DNA of 64,000 nucleotides from assembly GCF_020180945.1 (NCBI RefSeq), contig NZ_JAIPUL010000002.1, positions 62,001 to 126,000 on the forward strand, read 5' to 3'. Origin of the DNA: Lacticaseibacillus kribbianus. GTDB lineage: Bacteria > Bacillota > Bacilli > Lactobacillales > Lactobacillaceae. The translations under genes were made by a program, and so were the position numbers. Shown piece by piece: positions 15,648 to 24,313 of this stretch. Each line of letters opens with the position of its first letter. Positions within the stretch are counted from its first letter, which is position 1. The notes under the pieces are model-generated. The model made no database searches. It had not been told where the DNA came from and saw nothing but the letters and a program-made list of their open reading frames with translations.

Positions 15648-16382
15648 ATGAAGAAAACTTTGTTCATGAGCGCCGCTGCGCTTGTCCTGGCTGCTTCTGC
15701 CACCGTTGCACCGCTCGCCGTGTCCGCCGCCGAGGAAAACGGCCCGGCCGTTGGCACGACGACCGCCGAGTTCACCGTTAATGCCGGGGACGGCACCAAT
15801 CCCGATACCAACCCAGGCGGCGACAACGGCACCGGCCTGAACGCCAATCTGTGGCTGGTGAAGGCGCCTGACCTGAACTTCGGCACGACCAACGTTGCCG
15901 CCATCATCAAGGGGACCACCCTGAACTACCAAAACGGCGACGTGAAGGCCAAGACCAACGATCCGGCCGAAAACGCCGACGGCCTGCTCCAGGTCTCGGA
16001 TAACCGTGGGATCGGCGCCGGCTGGACGCTGTCCGCGTCCCTGTCCGACCTGACGACCACGAGCGTGGACAAGACCAAGCTGACCGATACGACCTACCGT
16101 GATCAGGTCAGCAAGTCCGGTGACCTGCTGAGCGGCGCCCTGAAGCTGCAGCTCACCAAGCCGGTATCGCCGAACGCCGACCTCGGTCAGACGGCCGCGC
16201 TCAGCACCGACAACCAGAACGTGACGATCTGGACGGCCGGCGCCAACCAGGGCCAGGGCGACAGCACGGCGACCGTGACCAACGACACCGCGCTCACGAT
16301 TGACGCGAACGCTGCCGTTAAGGCTGCGCAGTACGATGCGACCATCACCTGGACTCTTTCCAGCACGGTAACGCCGAACTAA
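15648..16382 (+). CDS. WxL-domain cell-surface protein (small)
   Basis: 244 residues. A Sec signal peptide (MKKTLFMSAAALVLAAS..., cleavage near residue 28 after SAA) is followed by the WxL domain with both tryptophan motifs: AGWTLSASL (about 132-140) and the C-terminal ITWTLSS. WxL domains bind peptidoglycan or the membrane-held DUF916 partners non-covalently. The gene has its own promoter and terminator, and the DUF916, LPxTG and lectin-WxL genes follow. Ribosome site GGGAGG; the upstream in-frame ATG at 15612 would spoil the signal peptide. Confidence 0.9.
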   Translation: MKKTLFMSAAALVLAASATVAPLAVSAAEENGPAVGTTTAEFTVNAGDGTNPDTNPGGDNGTGLNANLWLVKAPDLNFGTTNVAAIIKGTTLNYQNGDVKAKTNDPAENADGLLQVSDNRGIGAGWTLSASLSDLTTTSVDKTKLTDTTYRDQVSKSGDLLSGALKLQLTKPVSPNADLGQTAALSTDNQNVTIWTAGANQGQGDSTATVTNDTALTIDANAAVKAAQYDATITWTLSSTVTPN

Positions 16383-16401
16383 GCCACTCATGTGAGTCCG
16401 C

Positions 16402-16437
16402 AAAACGCGATCGAGGGGGGCCTCGGTCGCGTTTTTT
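16402..16437 (+). terminator. terminator after first WxL gene
   Basis: AACGCGATCGAGG and CCTCGGTCGCGTT (one G-T wobble) around GGGG, then T6. It separates the first WxL gene from the DUF916 gene. Confidence 0.85.
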
Positions 16438-16506
16438 CAAAGCGGCAGACCAAAAGCGCCAGCGAAACGGCTAGGCAGCCCGACCGGCTAAGCCCGCCGC
16501 GCTCCA

Positions 16507-16640
16507 CCCTCTAAACGGGTTCCAAAGCGCAACGCGGGTGCGGCCTGCTACGCAATGGCGCTCGAAGCAAAGTGCGCTTCAAGCGCCATTGCTAGGCAGT
16601 CCGACCCGCTAAGTACGCGCCGCTCCACCCTCTCTTGAAA
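16507..16640 (-). repeat. PAL1 palindromic repeat, copy 6 (reverse)
   Basis: Reverse orientation. CAATGGCGCTCGAAGC / GCTTCAAGCGCCATTG around AAAGTGC (loop GCACTTT on the minus strand). A PAL1 fragment precedes it (about 16470-16506). Unlike most copies it lies antisense, ending at the ribosome site of the DUF916 gene. Confidence 0.8.
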
Positions 16641-16653
16641 GGAGTTCCTTCCC

Positions 16654-17685
16654 ATGCGTCTCAAAACTCTGCTGCTCGTTGCCCTGGCGGCCCTTGGGCT
16701 CGGGGCGAGCCAGGCCAAGCCTGCGTACGCCGCGACCGGGGCGGCCTACACCGTCAGCCCCGTGATTCCCAGCAACCAGCGCAGCGCGGTGTCGAGCTAC
16801 TTCGACCTGGTCGTCAAGCCCGGCGCCGTGCAGCCGCTGACCGTTGCGGTGACCAACGCGACGGCCACGACGCGGCACCTGCGGCTGTCCTTGACGCACG
16901 CCTACACGCAGGACAACGGCGAGATCGGCTACAAGCCCAACGGTCCCAAGGACGCCTCGGCGCAGTACCGGCTGGATCAGCTGGGGGCGGCCAGCCAAAA
17001 GGTGACGCTTGCGGCCAAGCAGACCAAGCGCGTGACGGTGAAGGTGACGATTCCCAAGGGTGGGTTCACCGGCGTGATCCTCGGCGGGCTGTACATCGTC
17101 GACGAGGGGGAAAGCGCGGGGGCCAGCGCCAACGGGGTGCAGTTCAGCAACCGCTACGCCACTTTGGTCGGCGTGCAGCTGCAGACCAGCACCGGCGCGA
17201 TCAACCGCGTGAAGCCGGCGCTCAAGTTGCAGGCGGTCGGCGCGGGCATCGCGAACAACCGCCCCGGCGTTTTGGCCACGATCCAGAACCCGACGCCGAC
17301 GTACTGGGGCAAAATGCTGGTGACGGCGAAGGTCTACCGGCGCAACAGCGACACGGTGGTGATGAGGCGAACCGCGAGCAACTACGCGACGGCGCCCAAC
17401 AGCCATTTTGACTTCGGCATTACGCAGTCGACGGGGCTGGCCCCGGGCGACTACACGCTGGATCTGCTGGTCACGGGGCCGCACGGGCGCTGGCACTGGC
17501 GCCGCAACTTCTCGATTCTGACCGAGCAGGCGCAGCGCATCAACAAGAAGCTGGCGCTCAAGACGCCGTTCACGATGCCGTGGTGGGGCTGGGTCCTGAT
17601 CGGGCTGGGCGCGCTGCTGGTGATCGGGCTGCTCTGGTGGCTGATCGTGCTGCTGCGCCGGCGCAAGAAGGACGAGGACGACTAG
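16654..17685 (+). CDS. DUF916/DUF3324 WxL-interacting membrane protein
   Basis: 343 residues: signal peptide (about 1-26), a DUF916 domain opening with YTVSPVIPSNQ, a second Ig-like DUF3324 half, and a C-terminal membrane anchor (about 308-334) with a basic/acidic tail (RRRKKDEDD). Such proteins hold WxL proteins at the membrane and bind peptidoglycan. Ribosome site GAAAGGAG. It heads a three-gene unit with the LPQTG protein (16-base gap) and lectin-WxL protein. Confidence 0.9.
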   Translation: MRLKTLLLVALAALGLGASQAKPAYAATGAAYTVSPVIPSNQRSAVSSYFDLVVKPGAVQPLTVAVTNATATTRHLRLSLTHAYTQDNGEIGYKPNGPKDASAQYRLDQLGAASQKVTLAAKQTKRVTVKVTIPKGGFTGVILGGLYIVDEGESAGASANGVQFSNRYATLVGVQLQTSTGAINRVKPALKLQAVGAGIANNRPGVLATIQNPTPTYWGKMLVTAKVYRRNSDTVVMRRTASNYATAPNSHFDFGITQSTGLAPGDYTLDLLVTGPHGRWHWRRNFSILTEQAQRINKKLALKTPFTMPWWGWVLIGLGALLVIGLLWWLIVLLRRRKKDEDD

Positions 17686-17701
17686 AAGGGAGATTGGGCC
17701 G

Positions 17702-18217
17702 ATGCGAGACTGGAAAATGCCCCTGGCGCTGACTTGCGCGCTGGTGGGTCTGAGCACGGGCGCGCTGGCGCCGACCCGCTCGGTGGCCGCGGCCACAGGC
17801 ACCGCCGCGGTGAGCCGCACCGCGGCCGCTGGGACCACGCGGCGCGCTGCGCCAACCGCCGCCGCGACGCGCGTGGCGACCGCGGCCGCCGGACCGGCCA
17901 CGGCCACCAGCACGGCGGAGCTGGTGGTGCTCGGCGGCGGGACAGTGATCACGCCGCCGAAGAAGCCGGACAAGCTGCCGCCGCGCGTGGTGCCGGTGGA
18001 TCCGCTGCCGGGCCAAAGGGACGACGGGCACACCGGCGGCCGCACGATTGCGCCGACGCCAACGGCGGTGCGCACGGGAGTAATCCGCGGCGCGCTGCCG
18101 CAGACCGGCGAGGCGACCGCCCTGGGCGTGACCGCGGCGGGCCTGGTTGGACTGCTGGGGCTTGGCCTCTGGTGGCGCAGGCGCAGGGAGGAGACGGCTG
18201 ATGATACACTCGATTAG
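17702..18217 (+). CDS. small LPQTG sortase-anchored surface protein of WxL cluster
   Basis: 171 residues: signal peptide, a low-complexity Ala/Thr-rich region (about 30-75), a short Pro/Lys segment, then the cell-wall sorting signal LPQTGE (about residue 136), a hydrophobic helix and RRRREE tail. Sortase would link it to peptidoglycan. Such short sortase substrates regularly accompany WxL/DUF916 genes. Its 3' end overlaps the next gene by 17 bases in another frame. Confidence 0.8.
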   Translation: MRDWKMPLALTCALVGLSTGALAPTRSVAAATGTAAVSRTAAAGTTRRAAPTAAATRVATAAAGPATATSTAELVVLGGGTVITPPKKPDKLPPRVVPVDPLPGQRDDGHTGGRTIAPTPTAVRTGVIRGALPQTGEATALGVTAAGLVGLLGLGLWWRRRREETADDTLD

Positions 18218-20165
18218 ACAATACCGCCGCGCGCTTTTGGCCGTCGCCGCGACCGCGGCGCTTGCGGTCGGGCTCGGTGCCGCCACGCGGCCGGTGCAGG
18301 CGGCCACGCCGCTTTGGACCACGACCAAGGACATCGACGGGCACGACTACCCGGAGCCGCTTGACGCGGACACGAACCTGCCGGCGTACGTGCCGTTCGA
18401 CCAGGCGATGGACACGACGGGCATCGCCGGCACCAGCAGCGTGCTGTTGAAAAATGCGACCGGCAATAACGTCGCGGTGCAGCTGACCCACCAGACCGGG
18501 CAGTCCGGCTCAATTTGGAGCACGGCGCCGCTGTCGTTGCAGCAGTCCTTTGCCACCAAGATGCACATCTACTTCGGCGCCCGCGCCGACAGCGCCGATG
18601 GCATGGCCTTCGTGCTGGCGGGCCAGCGGCCGACCGCCGTGGGTAACCAGGGCGGCAGCCTCGGGGTCTGGAACGTCAAGTCCGGCAACGCCCTGAGCGG
18701 CGCGCTGAAGAAGTCCTTCGCGCTCGCCTTTGACACCTACAACAACGGCCACACCGAGGACACCGACGTCAACGTCAGGGTCTCAACCTACGTCGACAAC
18801 GCGGGCGGGCAGTACGTCGGCTGGGGCTTCCCCGACATGGCCTATCAGTACAAGTCCCGCGCGTCGCAGACCCTGCAGTTCGACACGCTCAACCGCGCGG
18901 ACGGCGGCATCAACAAGCAGACGGACGGCGCGGCATTCCCCGACCAGCGCGGCCTCGGCGGCTACCAGATTATGACCAAGGACAGCGGGGAAAAATTCAC
19001 CGATGGTAAGTGGCACGCCGTCTCGGTGAACTGGACGGCCGACGCGAGCAAGGACGGCGGCGGCACGCTGACCTTCAGCGTCGCCATCAGCCAAAGCCAC
19101 GTCTTCACCAAGTCGCTGACCTGGACGGCCAAGGACGTGACCACCATTTTTGGCGGCACCAACCTCTACTGGGGCTTCGCCGGCTCCACGGGCAAAAGCT
19201 TCGAGGAGGGCGTCGTCGCCTTCGAGACCATTCCGGGTCTGGTCGACGGCGGCCTGAACGCTGCGGTGACCGGGGCCAGCGGTGCGGTGCACCTCGGCGA
19301 CCGGCTGAAGCAGACCTACACGCTGACCTACAACGGCGCCGGCAGCCGGCAGGACTGGCCGCTGGCGAGCACGACCGGCACCGCCGGGCTGACCGCAACC
19401 ATGCGCACCGGGGACCACTACGGCTTCGCGGTGGGTGCGGACGACCGCGTGGCGGTGACGCTGACGGCACCCGACGGCACCACCAAGCAGGTCGCGGGCG
19501 AGTGCGTCGGGCCGATTCAGACCGTCACCGACCTGTACGGCAACGCGTACCGGATCGCGACACAGGTCACCGTCGCCAACCTCCCGCGCTTTGAGCGGCA
19601 AAAAGGCGCCGGGCAGCGCGCCACGCTGACCGCGCCGCTGATCGCGACCAGCCTGGGCGCGGCCGAAACCGGTGTCGGCGCCGGCGCGGTGGTCGGCGGC
19701 AACGCCCGCTACTCGGCCACGGTTGCGGTGCCGGCGGTGGTCGCCAATCCCTTGAGCATCTCGGGGGCCGATTTTCACTTCGGGACGCTGACGGTGGCGC
19801 AGATCATCAAGGGCTTCACCGGCGCACCGGGCACGGTGGGGACCGCCGGCGCGCACACCGGCATCGTGCCGGTGTTTCCAAGCGACGCGGCGGCCACGTT
19901 GACCGCCACGATGGCGCCGATGGCCTTTCCAGCCAACACCGGCTACCAGCCGGGCGGCACGCGCATCGCCTTCACCTACAACGGCCGGTCGGTGACGCTG
20001 GCCGACGACGGCCAGCCGGTGACCCTGTTTGCCGGCGCCACGGCCGCGCCGCCCGCCGCGGTCACCGCCGCAACGCTTGCGATGGCGGCGTACCCGCGGA
20101 TCCAGGCGGGGCATTACAGCACCGCCATCACGTGGACGCTGGCGGTGACGCCAATCGTGCCGTGA
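18201..20165 (+). CDS. large WxL surface protein with L-type lectin-like domain
   Basis: 654 residues: signal peptide (about 1-36), an L-type (legume-like) lectin fold (about 80-350; markers MHIYFGARADSADGMAFVLAG and SLGVWN), a middle Ig-like region, then a WxL domain ending with AITWTLAV. The first WxL motif is not intact as W-x-L in the usual place (MAPMAF occurs instead), so the domain is degenerate there. It probably binds glycans on the surface. The start at 18201 follows AGGGAGGAGACGGCTG and overlaps the sortase-substrate gene. Confidence 0.83.
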   Translation: MIHSIRQYRRALLAVAATAALAVGLGAATRPVQAATPLWTTTKDIDGHDYPEPLDADTNLPAYVPFDQAMDTTGIAGTSSVLLKNATGNNVAVQLTHQTGQSGSIWSTAPLSLQQSFATKMHIYFGARADSADGMAFVLAGQRPTAVGNQGGSLGVWNVKSGNALSGALKKSFALAFDTYNNGHTEDTDVNVRVSTYVDNAGGQYVGWGFPDMAYQYKSRASQTLQFDTLNRADGGINKQTDGAAFPDQRGLGGYQIMTKDSGEKFTDGKWHAVSVNWTADASKDGGGTLTFSVAISQSHVFTKSLTWTAKDVTTIFGGTNLYWGFAGSTGKSFEEGVVAFETIPGLVDGGLNAAVTGASGAVHLGDRLKQTYTLTYNGAGSRQDWPLASTTGTAGLTATMRTGDHYGFAVGADDRVAVTLTAPDGTTKQVAGECVGPIQTVTDLYGNAYRIATQVTVANLPRFERQKGAGQRATLTAPLIATSLGAAETGVGAGAVVGGNARYSATVAVPAVVANPLSISGADFHFGTLTVAQIIKGFTGAPGTVGTAGAHTGIVPVFPSDAAATLTATMAPMAFPANTGYQPGGTRIAFTYNGRSVTLADDGQPVTLFAGATAAPPAAVTAATLAMAAYPRIQAGHYSTAITWTLAVTPIVP

Positions 20166-20193
20166 CGCACAAGCGGCCATGACCGCGATATTG

Positions 20194-20226
20194 AAAGGGC
20201 CTCGCGCCGCGGCGCGGGGTCCTTTT
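20194..20226 (+). terminator. terminator of first WxL cluster
   Basis: AAAGGGCCTCGCGCC against GGCGCGGGGTCCTTT with wobble pairs, ending in T4. Confidence 0.7.
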
Positions 20227-20319
20227 GGCGTCCGGCGCCGCGTGATGGGGCCGCCGGGTGCCGCACTGCGCGCCGGCTACCGGCATCCGCGCTGCACGCA
20301 GGGCACGACCGGCCGCCGG

Positions 20320-20388
20320 CTCCCGCGCAGACCGCCAGCTCCCGTGCAGACCGCCAGCTCTCGCGCAGACCGCCAGCTCCCGCGCAGG
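20320..20388 (+). repeat. 19-bp tandem repeat (3.6 copies)
   Basis: Units CTCCCGCGCAGACCGCCAG, CTCCCGTGCAGACCGCCAG, CTCTCGCGCAGACCGCCAG and a partial fourth. Noncoding gap between the lectin-WxL gene and the cupin genes; possible slippage array. Confidence 0.8.
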
Positions 20389-20456
20389 CTACCGACCTGC
20401 GGCTATCGGTTGCATTTTTTCCCGCAACGGCCCAGACTGAGGCGGGAGGGATGTCC

Positions 20457-20771
20457 ATGCAAACACTCGCACTCGCCGACCTGATCGACTACCGCGACCA
20501 CCAGATCGCCAGCAAGTCGTTCGGCCGCAAGCTCAACATCGCACTGCCGTTCGTTGCCTATGCGCTGGACGCAGGCGAAAGCATCAGCAACGAGGTGTCG
20601 ACCATGACGCGCCTGATTCAGGTGACCGACGGCACGCTGACCGTGATGACCGACGGCCCGCACCCGGTCGCGACCGGGGAGCTGATCGTGATTCCGGCCG
20701 GGACGCTGCACGCGCTGGTCGCGCACGCCCGCTGCAAGTTCATTCAGATTGAGACCGCCCCGCGCGGCTAG
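20457..20771 (+). CDS. cupin-domain protein 1
   Basis: 104 residues forming one small cupin barrel. The second cupin motif appears as GELIVIPAGTLHALVA; the first is weak (few of its histidines remain), so metal binding is doubtful. The ATG at 20457 is chosen because the GGGAGGG site is adjacent to an earlier ATG at 20451. Nine bases separate it from a second cupin gene, forming a pair. Function unknown; similar lone cupins often bind small ligands. Confidence 0.7.
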   Translation: MQTLALADLIDYRDHQIASKSFGRKLNIALPFVAYALDAGESISNEVSTMTRLIQVTDGTLTVMTDGPHPVATGELIVIPAGTLHALVAHARCKFIQIETAPRG

Positions 20772-20780
20772 GAGGAAACC

Positions 20781-21119
20781 ATGCCTTTCATCGAAAAAAT
20801 CACCGCCAAGGAAGTCCTGAATCTGCGCGACCTGGTCACCCTAGACGCCGATCAGGTCAACAGCCGCACCCTGGTTCAGCGCCCCGACATGAGCATGACG
20901 CTGTTTGCCGTCGCCACCGACCAGGAAATCGGCGGCCACTCGGCGGTCGGCGACGCCTTGGTCAACGTGCTGAGCGGCGTCGCCGAGGTCACCATCGAGG
21001 CCGACGTCTTCACACTGCACGCTGGCGAGTCCATCGTGATTCCGGCCAACGCGCGGCATTCGCTGTACGCCGTCGAGGGCTTCCAGATGCTTCTGGTCGT
21101 GGTGAAGCCGGAGCTGTAG
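20781..21119 (+). CDS. cupin-domain protein 2
   Basis: 112-residue single-domain cupin with IGGHSAVGDALVNVLSG (motif 1; one His) and AGESIVIPANARHSLYA (motif 2; His). Ribosome site GGAGGAAACC. It probably arose from the same family as cupin 1, and the two may form a bicupin-like complex. No catalytic role can be assigned. Confidence 0.75.
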   Translation: MPFIEKITAKEVLNLRDLVTLDADQVNSRTLVQRPDMSMTLFAVATDQEIGGHSAVGDALVNVLSGVAEVTIEADVFTLHAGESIVIPANARHSLYAVEGFQMLLVVVKPEL

Positions 21120-21144
21120 GTTTACCGCAGCGAAGCGGCCATGG

Positions 21145-21280
21145 TATACTGAAGCCAGCAAAAACGGCACCCCTGCCAGGGTGCCGCCTTGCAGACTACC
21201 GCGCTAAGAGCGGTGGCCCAAGTTTAGAAGCTAGAAAGCCGCCGAAACTTCGGTCAAAAAGTTATGTGGGCGGCTTTTAG
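21145..21280 (+). ncRNA. candidate small structured RNA
   Basis: A -10 TATACT (21145-21150; weak -35 TTTACC at 21121) is followed by the hairpins GGCACCC/GGGTGCC and ACCGC/GCGGT and by an AAAGCCGCC/GGGCGGCTTTT terminator-like stem (about 21235-21280). No ORF fits. The order of short stem-loops and a two-way terminator recalls type I antitoxin RNAs, but no small hydrophobic toxin ORF was found on the minus strand out to 21432. Confidence 0.35.
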
Positions 21281-21318
21281 CTTGCTCAATTTCGGAAATC
21301 TCCGAGTGCTTTTCTCAG

Positions 21319-21362
21319 CGCGCCGCCCTGTCCGGTTGATCCCGGTTAGGGCGGCGCGTTTT
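21319..21362 (+). terminator. strong terminator downstream of the small-RNA region
   Basis: CGCGCCGCCCT (21319-21329) and AGGGCGGCGCG (21348-21358) then TTTT. A second + strand terminator with no ORF since the last one. A small hairpin TCGGA-AATC-TCCGA (about 21292-21305) lies between them. Confidence 0.75.
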
Positions 21363-21404
21363 GCTTGGCGTCACTCGTTAATCATCGCCCATCCGGCCTG
21401 TGCG

Positions 21405-21455
21405 GTGGCTTGGCGCTAGGCTACCCGTCCCGCTAAGTGCGCGCCGCTCCGCCCT
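21405..21455 (-). repeat. PAL1 5' fragment overlapping AraC gene end
   Basis: Reverse-oriented 5' half of PAL1 (GGCTAGGCTACCCGTCCCGC on the plus strand). Its edge supplies the last codons and stop of the minus-strand AraC gene (C-terminus RAQGGAART). Confidence 0.7.
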
Positions 21456-22206
21456 GGGCCCGGTAGGCGGACGGCGTCTCTCCCAGCCGACGCCGGAAGG
21501 CCTGGTTGAACGCGTGCAGCGAGCCGAACCCCGCCTGACTTGCGACGGCGGCCACCGGGTCGGCGGTTGCGGTCAGCAGCTGCGTGGCCTTGGTCAGGCG
21601 GAAGCTCTGGACATAGGCGGTGTAGGAGAGCCCGAGCTGGTGCGAGAAGGTCCGCGAGAGGTACGAGTAATCGTAGCCCAGCGCCTGCGCGCAACCGCGC
21701 AGGCCGCAGTCGCCCTGGTAGTGGGCCTCGATGTAGGCCAGCACCTGGTACAAGAGGCGCTGCTCGGAGGAGGGCTGCTCACCGCGGTACGCGCGGGCCG
21801 GCGTGTCGAACTGGGCCAGGACCTGGTACAGCCACGCCTTTTGGGCCAGCGGCGTGGCGAAGCCCAGGGGATGCGCCAGGTCGGCCCCGGTCAGGCAAAA
21901 GTCCGTCGGCGCCTGCTGGGCGTGGGCTTGGGCAAAGTCGGGCACCAGCTCGGGAGCAAAAATGGTGACGGCGAAGCGGTTTTGGCCGGGGCTTGTGAAG
22001 CCGTGCGGTTGGTTGGGGAACACCAGCGCGGCCTGCCCCGCGGTCAGCCGCCGGGTCGCCTGGCCGATGGTCACGTCCAGGGCACCGGCCGCCACGGTCA
22101 TCAGCTCGAAGGCTCGGTGGAAGTGGCGGGGGAAGTCGTGATCGTGCAGCTCGTGGCGCTTGAACGGCACCGCCGTCGCGAGGCCGTAATGCTCGAAGAA
22201 AAACAT
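21433..22206 (-). CDS. AraC family regulator, probably of the xylosidase gene
   Basis: 257 residues: an N-terminal cupin-like sensing domain (HFHRAFELMTV near residue 30) and a C-terminal pair of helix-turn-helix motifs (about 165-250; LRGCAQALGYDYSYLSRTF and VAAVASQAGFGSLHAFNQAF). It is divergent from the GH120 gene 103 bp away, so it most likely controls it in response to a xylo-oligosaccharide. The last residues come from a PAL1 repeat that runs into the gene's 3' end. Confidence 0.85.
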   Translation of the reverse strand: MFFFEHYGLATAVPFKRHELHDHDFPRHFHRAFELMTVAAGALDVTIGQATRRLTAGQAALVFPNQPHGFTSPGQNRFAVTIFAPELVPDFAQAHAQQAPTDFCLTGADLAHPLGFATPLAQKAWLYQVLAQFDTPARAYRGEQPSSEQRLLYQVLAYIEAHYQGDCGLRGCAQALGYDYSYLSRTFSHQLGLSYTAYVQSFRLTKATQLLTATADPVAAVASQAGFGSLHAFNQAFRRRLGETPSAYRAQGGAART

Positions 22207-22309
22207 GTCATCACCGCAAATTTCGTCTAGTTGTGCGCAACGGCCAACCTAGACCGGCCGCGCCCACTCGCCTATAGTATAGCTATTCAGAGCAAAAGGG
22301 GCGAGCGTT

Positions 22310-24250
22310 ATGGAATATCACGTCAGCATCAATGGGGCAGACTCGGCCGCCGGCAGCGCGCAGGCGCCGTGGCGCCACATCAACTACGCGGCGCAGCGGG
22401 CGGTCGCCGGCGACACCGTGGTGGTGCACGGCGGCACCTACCGCGAGCGCGTCGATCCGCGCTTCGGCGGGCTGTCGGACCGCCAGCGCATCACTTACCT
22501 GGCCGCGCCCGGGGAGCACCCGCGGATCCTGGGCTCGGAGGTGGTGACCGGCTGGCGTGCGCTTGGCGACGGGCTGTACACCGCAACCGTCGACAACGCG
22601 CTGTTCGGCGACTTCAATCCCTTCGCCTGCGCGCTTGCCGGCGACTGGCTGAACTCGGGCGATTCGCGCGTCACGCACCGCGGGGCGGTTTTCGTCGACG
22701 GCCAGACCTACTACGAGGCGCAAAGCCTTGACGCGCTGCGGGCCGCGGCGCCGCGTAAAACGGTGCACGACTACATGACGGGGGAGGAGGTGCCCGAGCC
22801 CTTCCCGGCCGCGACGGCGCGCCAGTGGTTCGCGCAGGTCACGGCGAATGCGACCACCTTCACGCTCAACGGCCAGGGGGTCGACCTGACCCGGGCGCTG
22901 GTCGAGGTGACGGTGCGCGCGACCGTTTTCACCCCCAGCCGGGCCAACCGCAACTTCATCACGGTGCGCGGCTTCGAGCTGGCGCAGGCCGCCACGCCCT
23001 GGAACCCGCCGACCGTCGCCCAAGTCGGGCTGATCGGGCCCAACTGGAGCCGCGGCTGGGTGATTGAAGACAACGTGCTGCACGACGCCAAGACCTCCGC
23101 CATCAGCCTGGGCAAGGACACAAGCACCGGCGACGCCCACGGCCCGTGGCGGCCGAGCTACCACCACCAGCTGGAGGCGGTGTTCACCGCCCGCGAGTAC
23201 GGCGGCTGGGACAAGGCGCGCATCGGCAGCCACGTGGTGCGGCGCAACACGATTCACGACTGCGGCCAAAACGGCATCTGCGGGCACCTCGGCGCCGTGT
23301 TCAGCACCATCGCCGACAACCACATCTACAACATCGGCCTGATGCGCGAGTTCTGGGGCTGGGAGTGCGCGGCCATCAAGCTGCACGCCGCCATCGACGT
23401 TCAGATCCGCCACAACCGCATCCACGACACGGTGCTCGGCCTGTGGCTCGACTGGGAGGCGCAGGGCACGCGGGTGTCGGCCAACGTGTTCTACCGCAAC
23501 TGCCGCGGCGTGTTCGTCGAGGTCAGCCACGGCCCGTACCTGGTTGACAACAACGTGATCATCGGCCCGCGCGCGATCGAAAACTTTTCCCAGGGCGGCG
23601 CCTTCGTGCACAACCTCCTGTCCGGCACGTACTGGCAGCTGCCCGTGCTGGACCGCTTCACGCCGTATCACCGGCCGCACACCACCGCGGTGGCGGGCTA
23701 CTCGGCCATCTACGGCGGCGACGACCGCTTCCTGCGCAACCTTTACGCCACCGCCTCCGACCGGCCGCTGAGGGATCAGGGCACCGCCCAGCTGGCGGGG
23801 CGGCCGGACAGCCTGACCGCCTTCCAGCAGGCGGCAACGGCGGCCGACACCTGGCCGGCCGACCTGGCGGGCTACCAGAAGGTGTCACAGCCGGTGTACC
23901 TCGCGGGCAACGCGTACTGCGGCGGCGTCCAGCCCGCGCCGCAGGAAACCGGCGCCGTGGTGGTTGCCGACGGCCTGGCCCTCGCGCTGCACGAGACGCC
24001 GACCACCGTCACCCTCACCCTGACGCTGCCGGCGGCGGTGGCGCAAGACGTGGCGCCGGCGCTTGCGACCCACGACCTGCCGCCGGTGCAGCTGGCCCAC
24101 TGCGACTTCGAGGGCCCCGACGGTTCGGACGTCGTGTTCGACCGGGACCTGACCGGCCTTCAGGCGCCGACCCGCATCGCGGGGCCGCTTGCGGGCCTGC
24201 ACGCCGGGCAAAACGTGGTGACCATCTGGAACGCGGCGGCGCTAGGCTAG
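22310..24250 (+). CDS. xylC: GH120 beta-xylosidase
   Basis: 646 residues of right-handed parallel beta-helix, without a signal peptide, so cytoplasmic. It matches the GH120 xylosidase XylC of Thermoanaerobacterium along its length as remembered: start MEYHV, ATPWNPPT, GLIGPNWSRGW and QLEAVF blocks. The catalytic pair is visible as Asp381 in LWLDWEAQG and Glu404 in VFVEVSHGP (Asp382/Glu405 in XylC). It releases xylose from xylo-oligosaccharides. A divergent AraC gene likely regulates it. No xylose transporter, xylA or xylB is in the window. Confidence 0.88.
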   Translation: MEYHVSINGADSAAGSAQAPWRHINYAAQRAVAGDTVVVHGGTYRERVDPRFGGLSDRQRITYLAAPGEHPRILGSEVVTGWRALGDGLYTATVDNALFGDFNPFACALAGDWLNSGDSRVTHRGAVFVDGQTYYEAQSLDALRAAAPRKTVHDYMTGEEVPEPFPAATARQWFAQVTANATTFTLNGQGVDLTRALVEVTVRATVFTPSRANRNFITVRGFELAQAATPWNPPTVAQVGLIGPNWSRGWVIEDNVLHDAKTSAISLGKDTSTGDAHGPWRPSYHHQLEAVFTAREYGGWDKARIGSHVVRRNTIHDCGQNGICGHLGAVFSTIADNHIYNIGLMREFWGWECAAIKLHAAIDVQIRHNRIHDTVLGLWLDWEAQGTRVSANVFYRNCRGVFVEVSHGPYLVDNNVIIGPRAIENFSQGGAFVHNLLSGTYWQLPVLDRFTPYHRPHTTAVAGYSAIYGGDDRFLRNLYATASDRPLRDQGTAQLAGRPDSLTAFQQAATAADTWPADLAGYQKVSQPVYLAGNAYCGGVQPAPQETGAVVVADGLALALHETPTTVTLTLTLPAAVAQDVAPALATHDLPPVQLAHCDFEGPDGSDVVFDRDLTGLQAPTRIAGPLAGLHAGQNVVTIWNAAALG

Positions 24251-24313
24251 GGGACACCGCGCCAACCGGCCGTTGCGCCCTGGACCGCACGCCGAATGCC
24301 GCGACGGGCCCGC

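Noticed and set aside
21230-21432. Fst/Ldr-type toxin ORF convergent with the candidate small RNA
   Set aside because: All minus-strand frames here are very short or basic; none encodes a hydrophobic 25-35-residue peptide.
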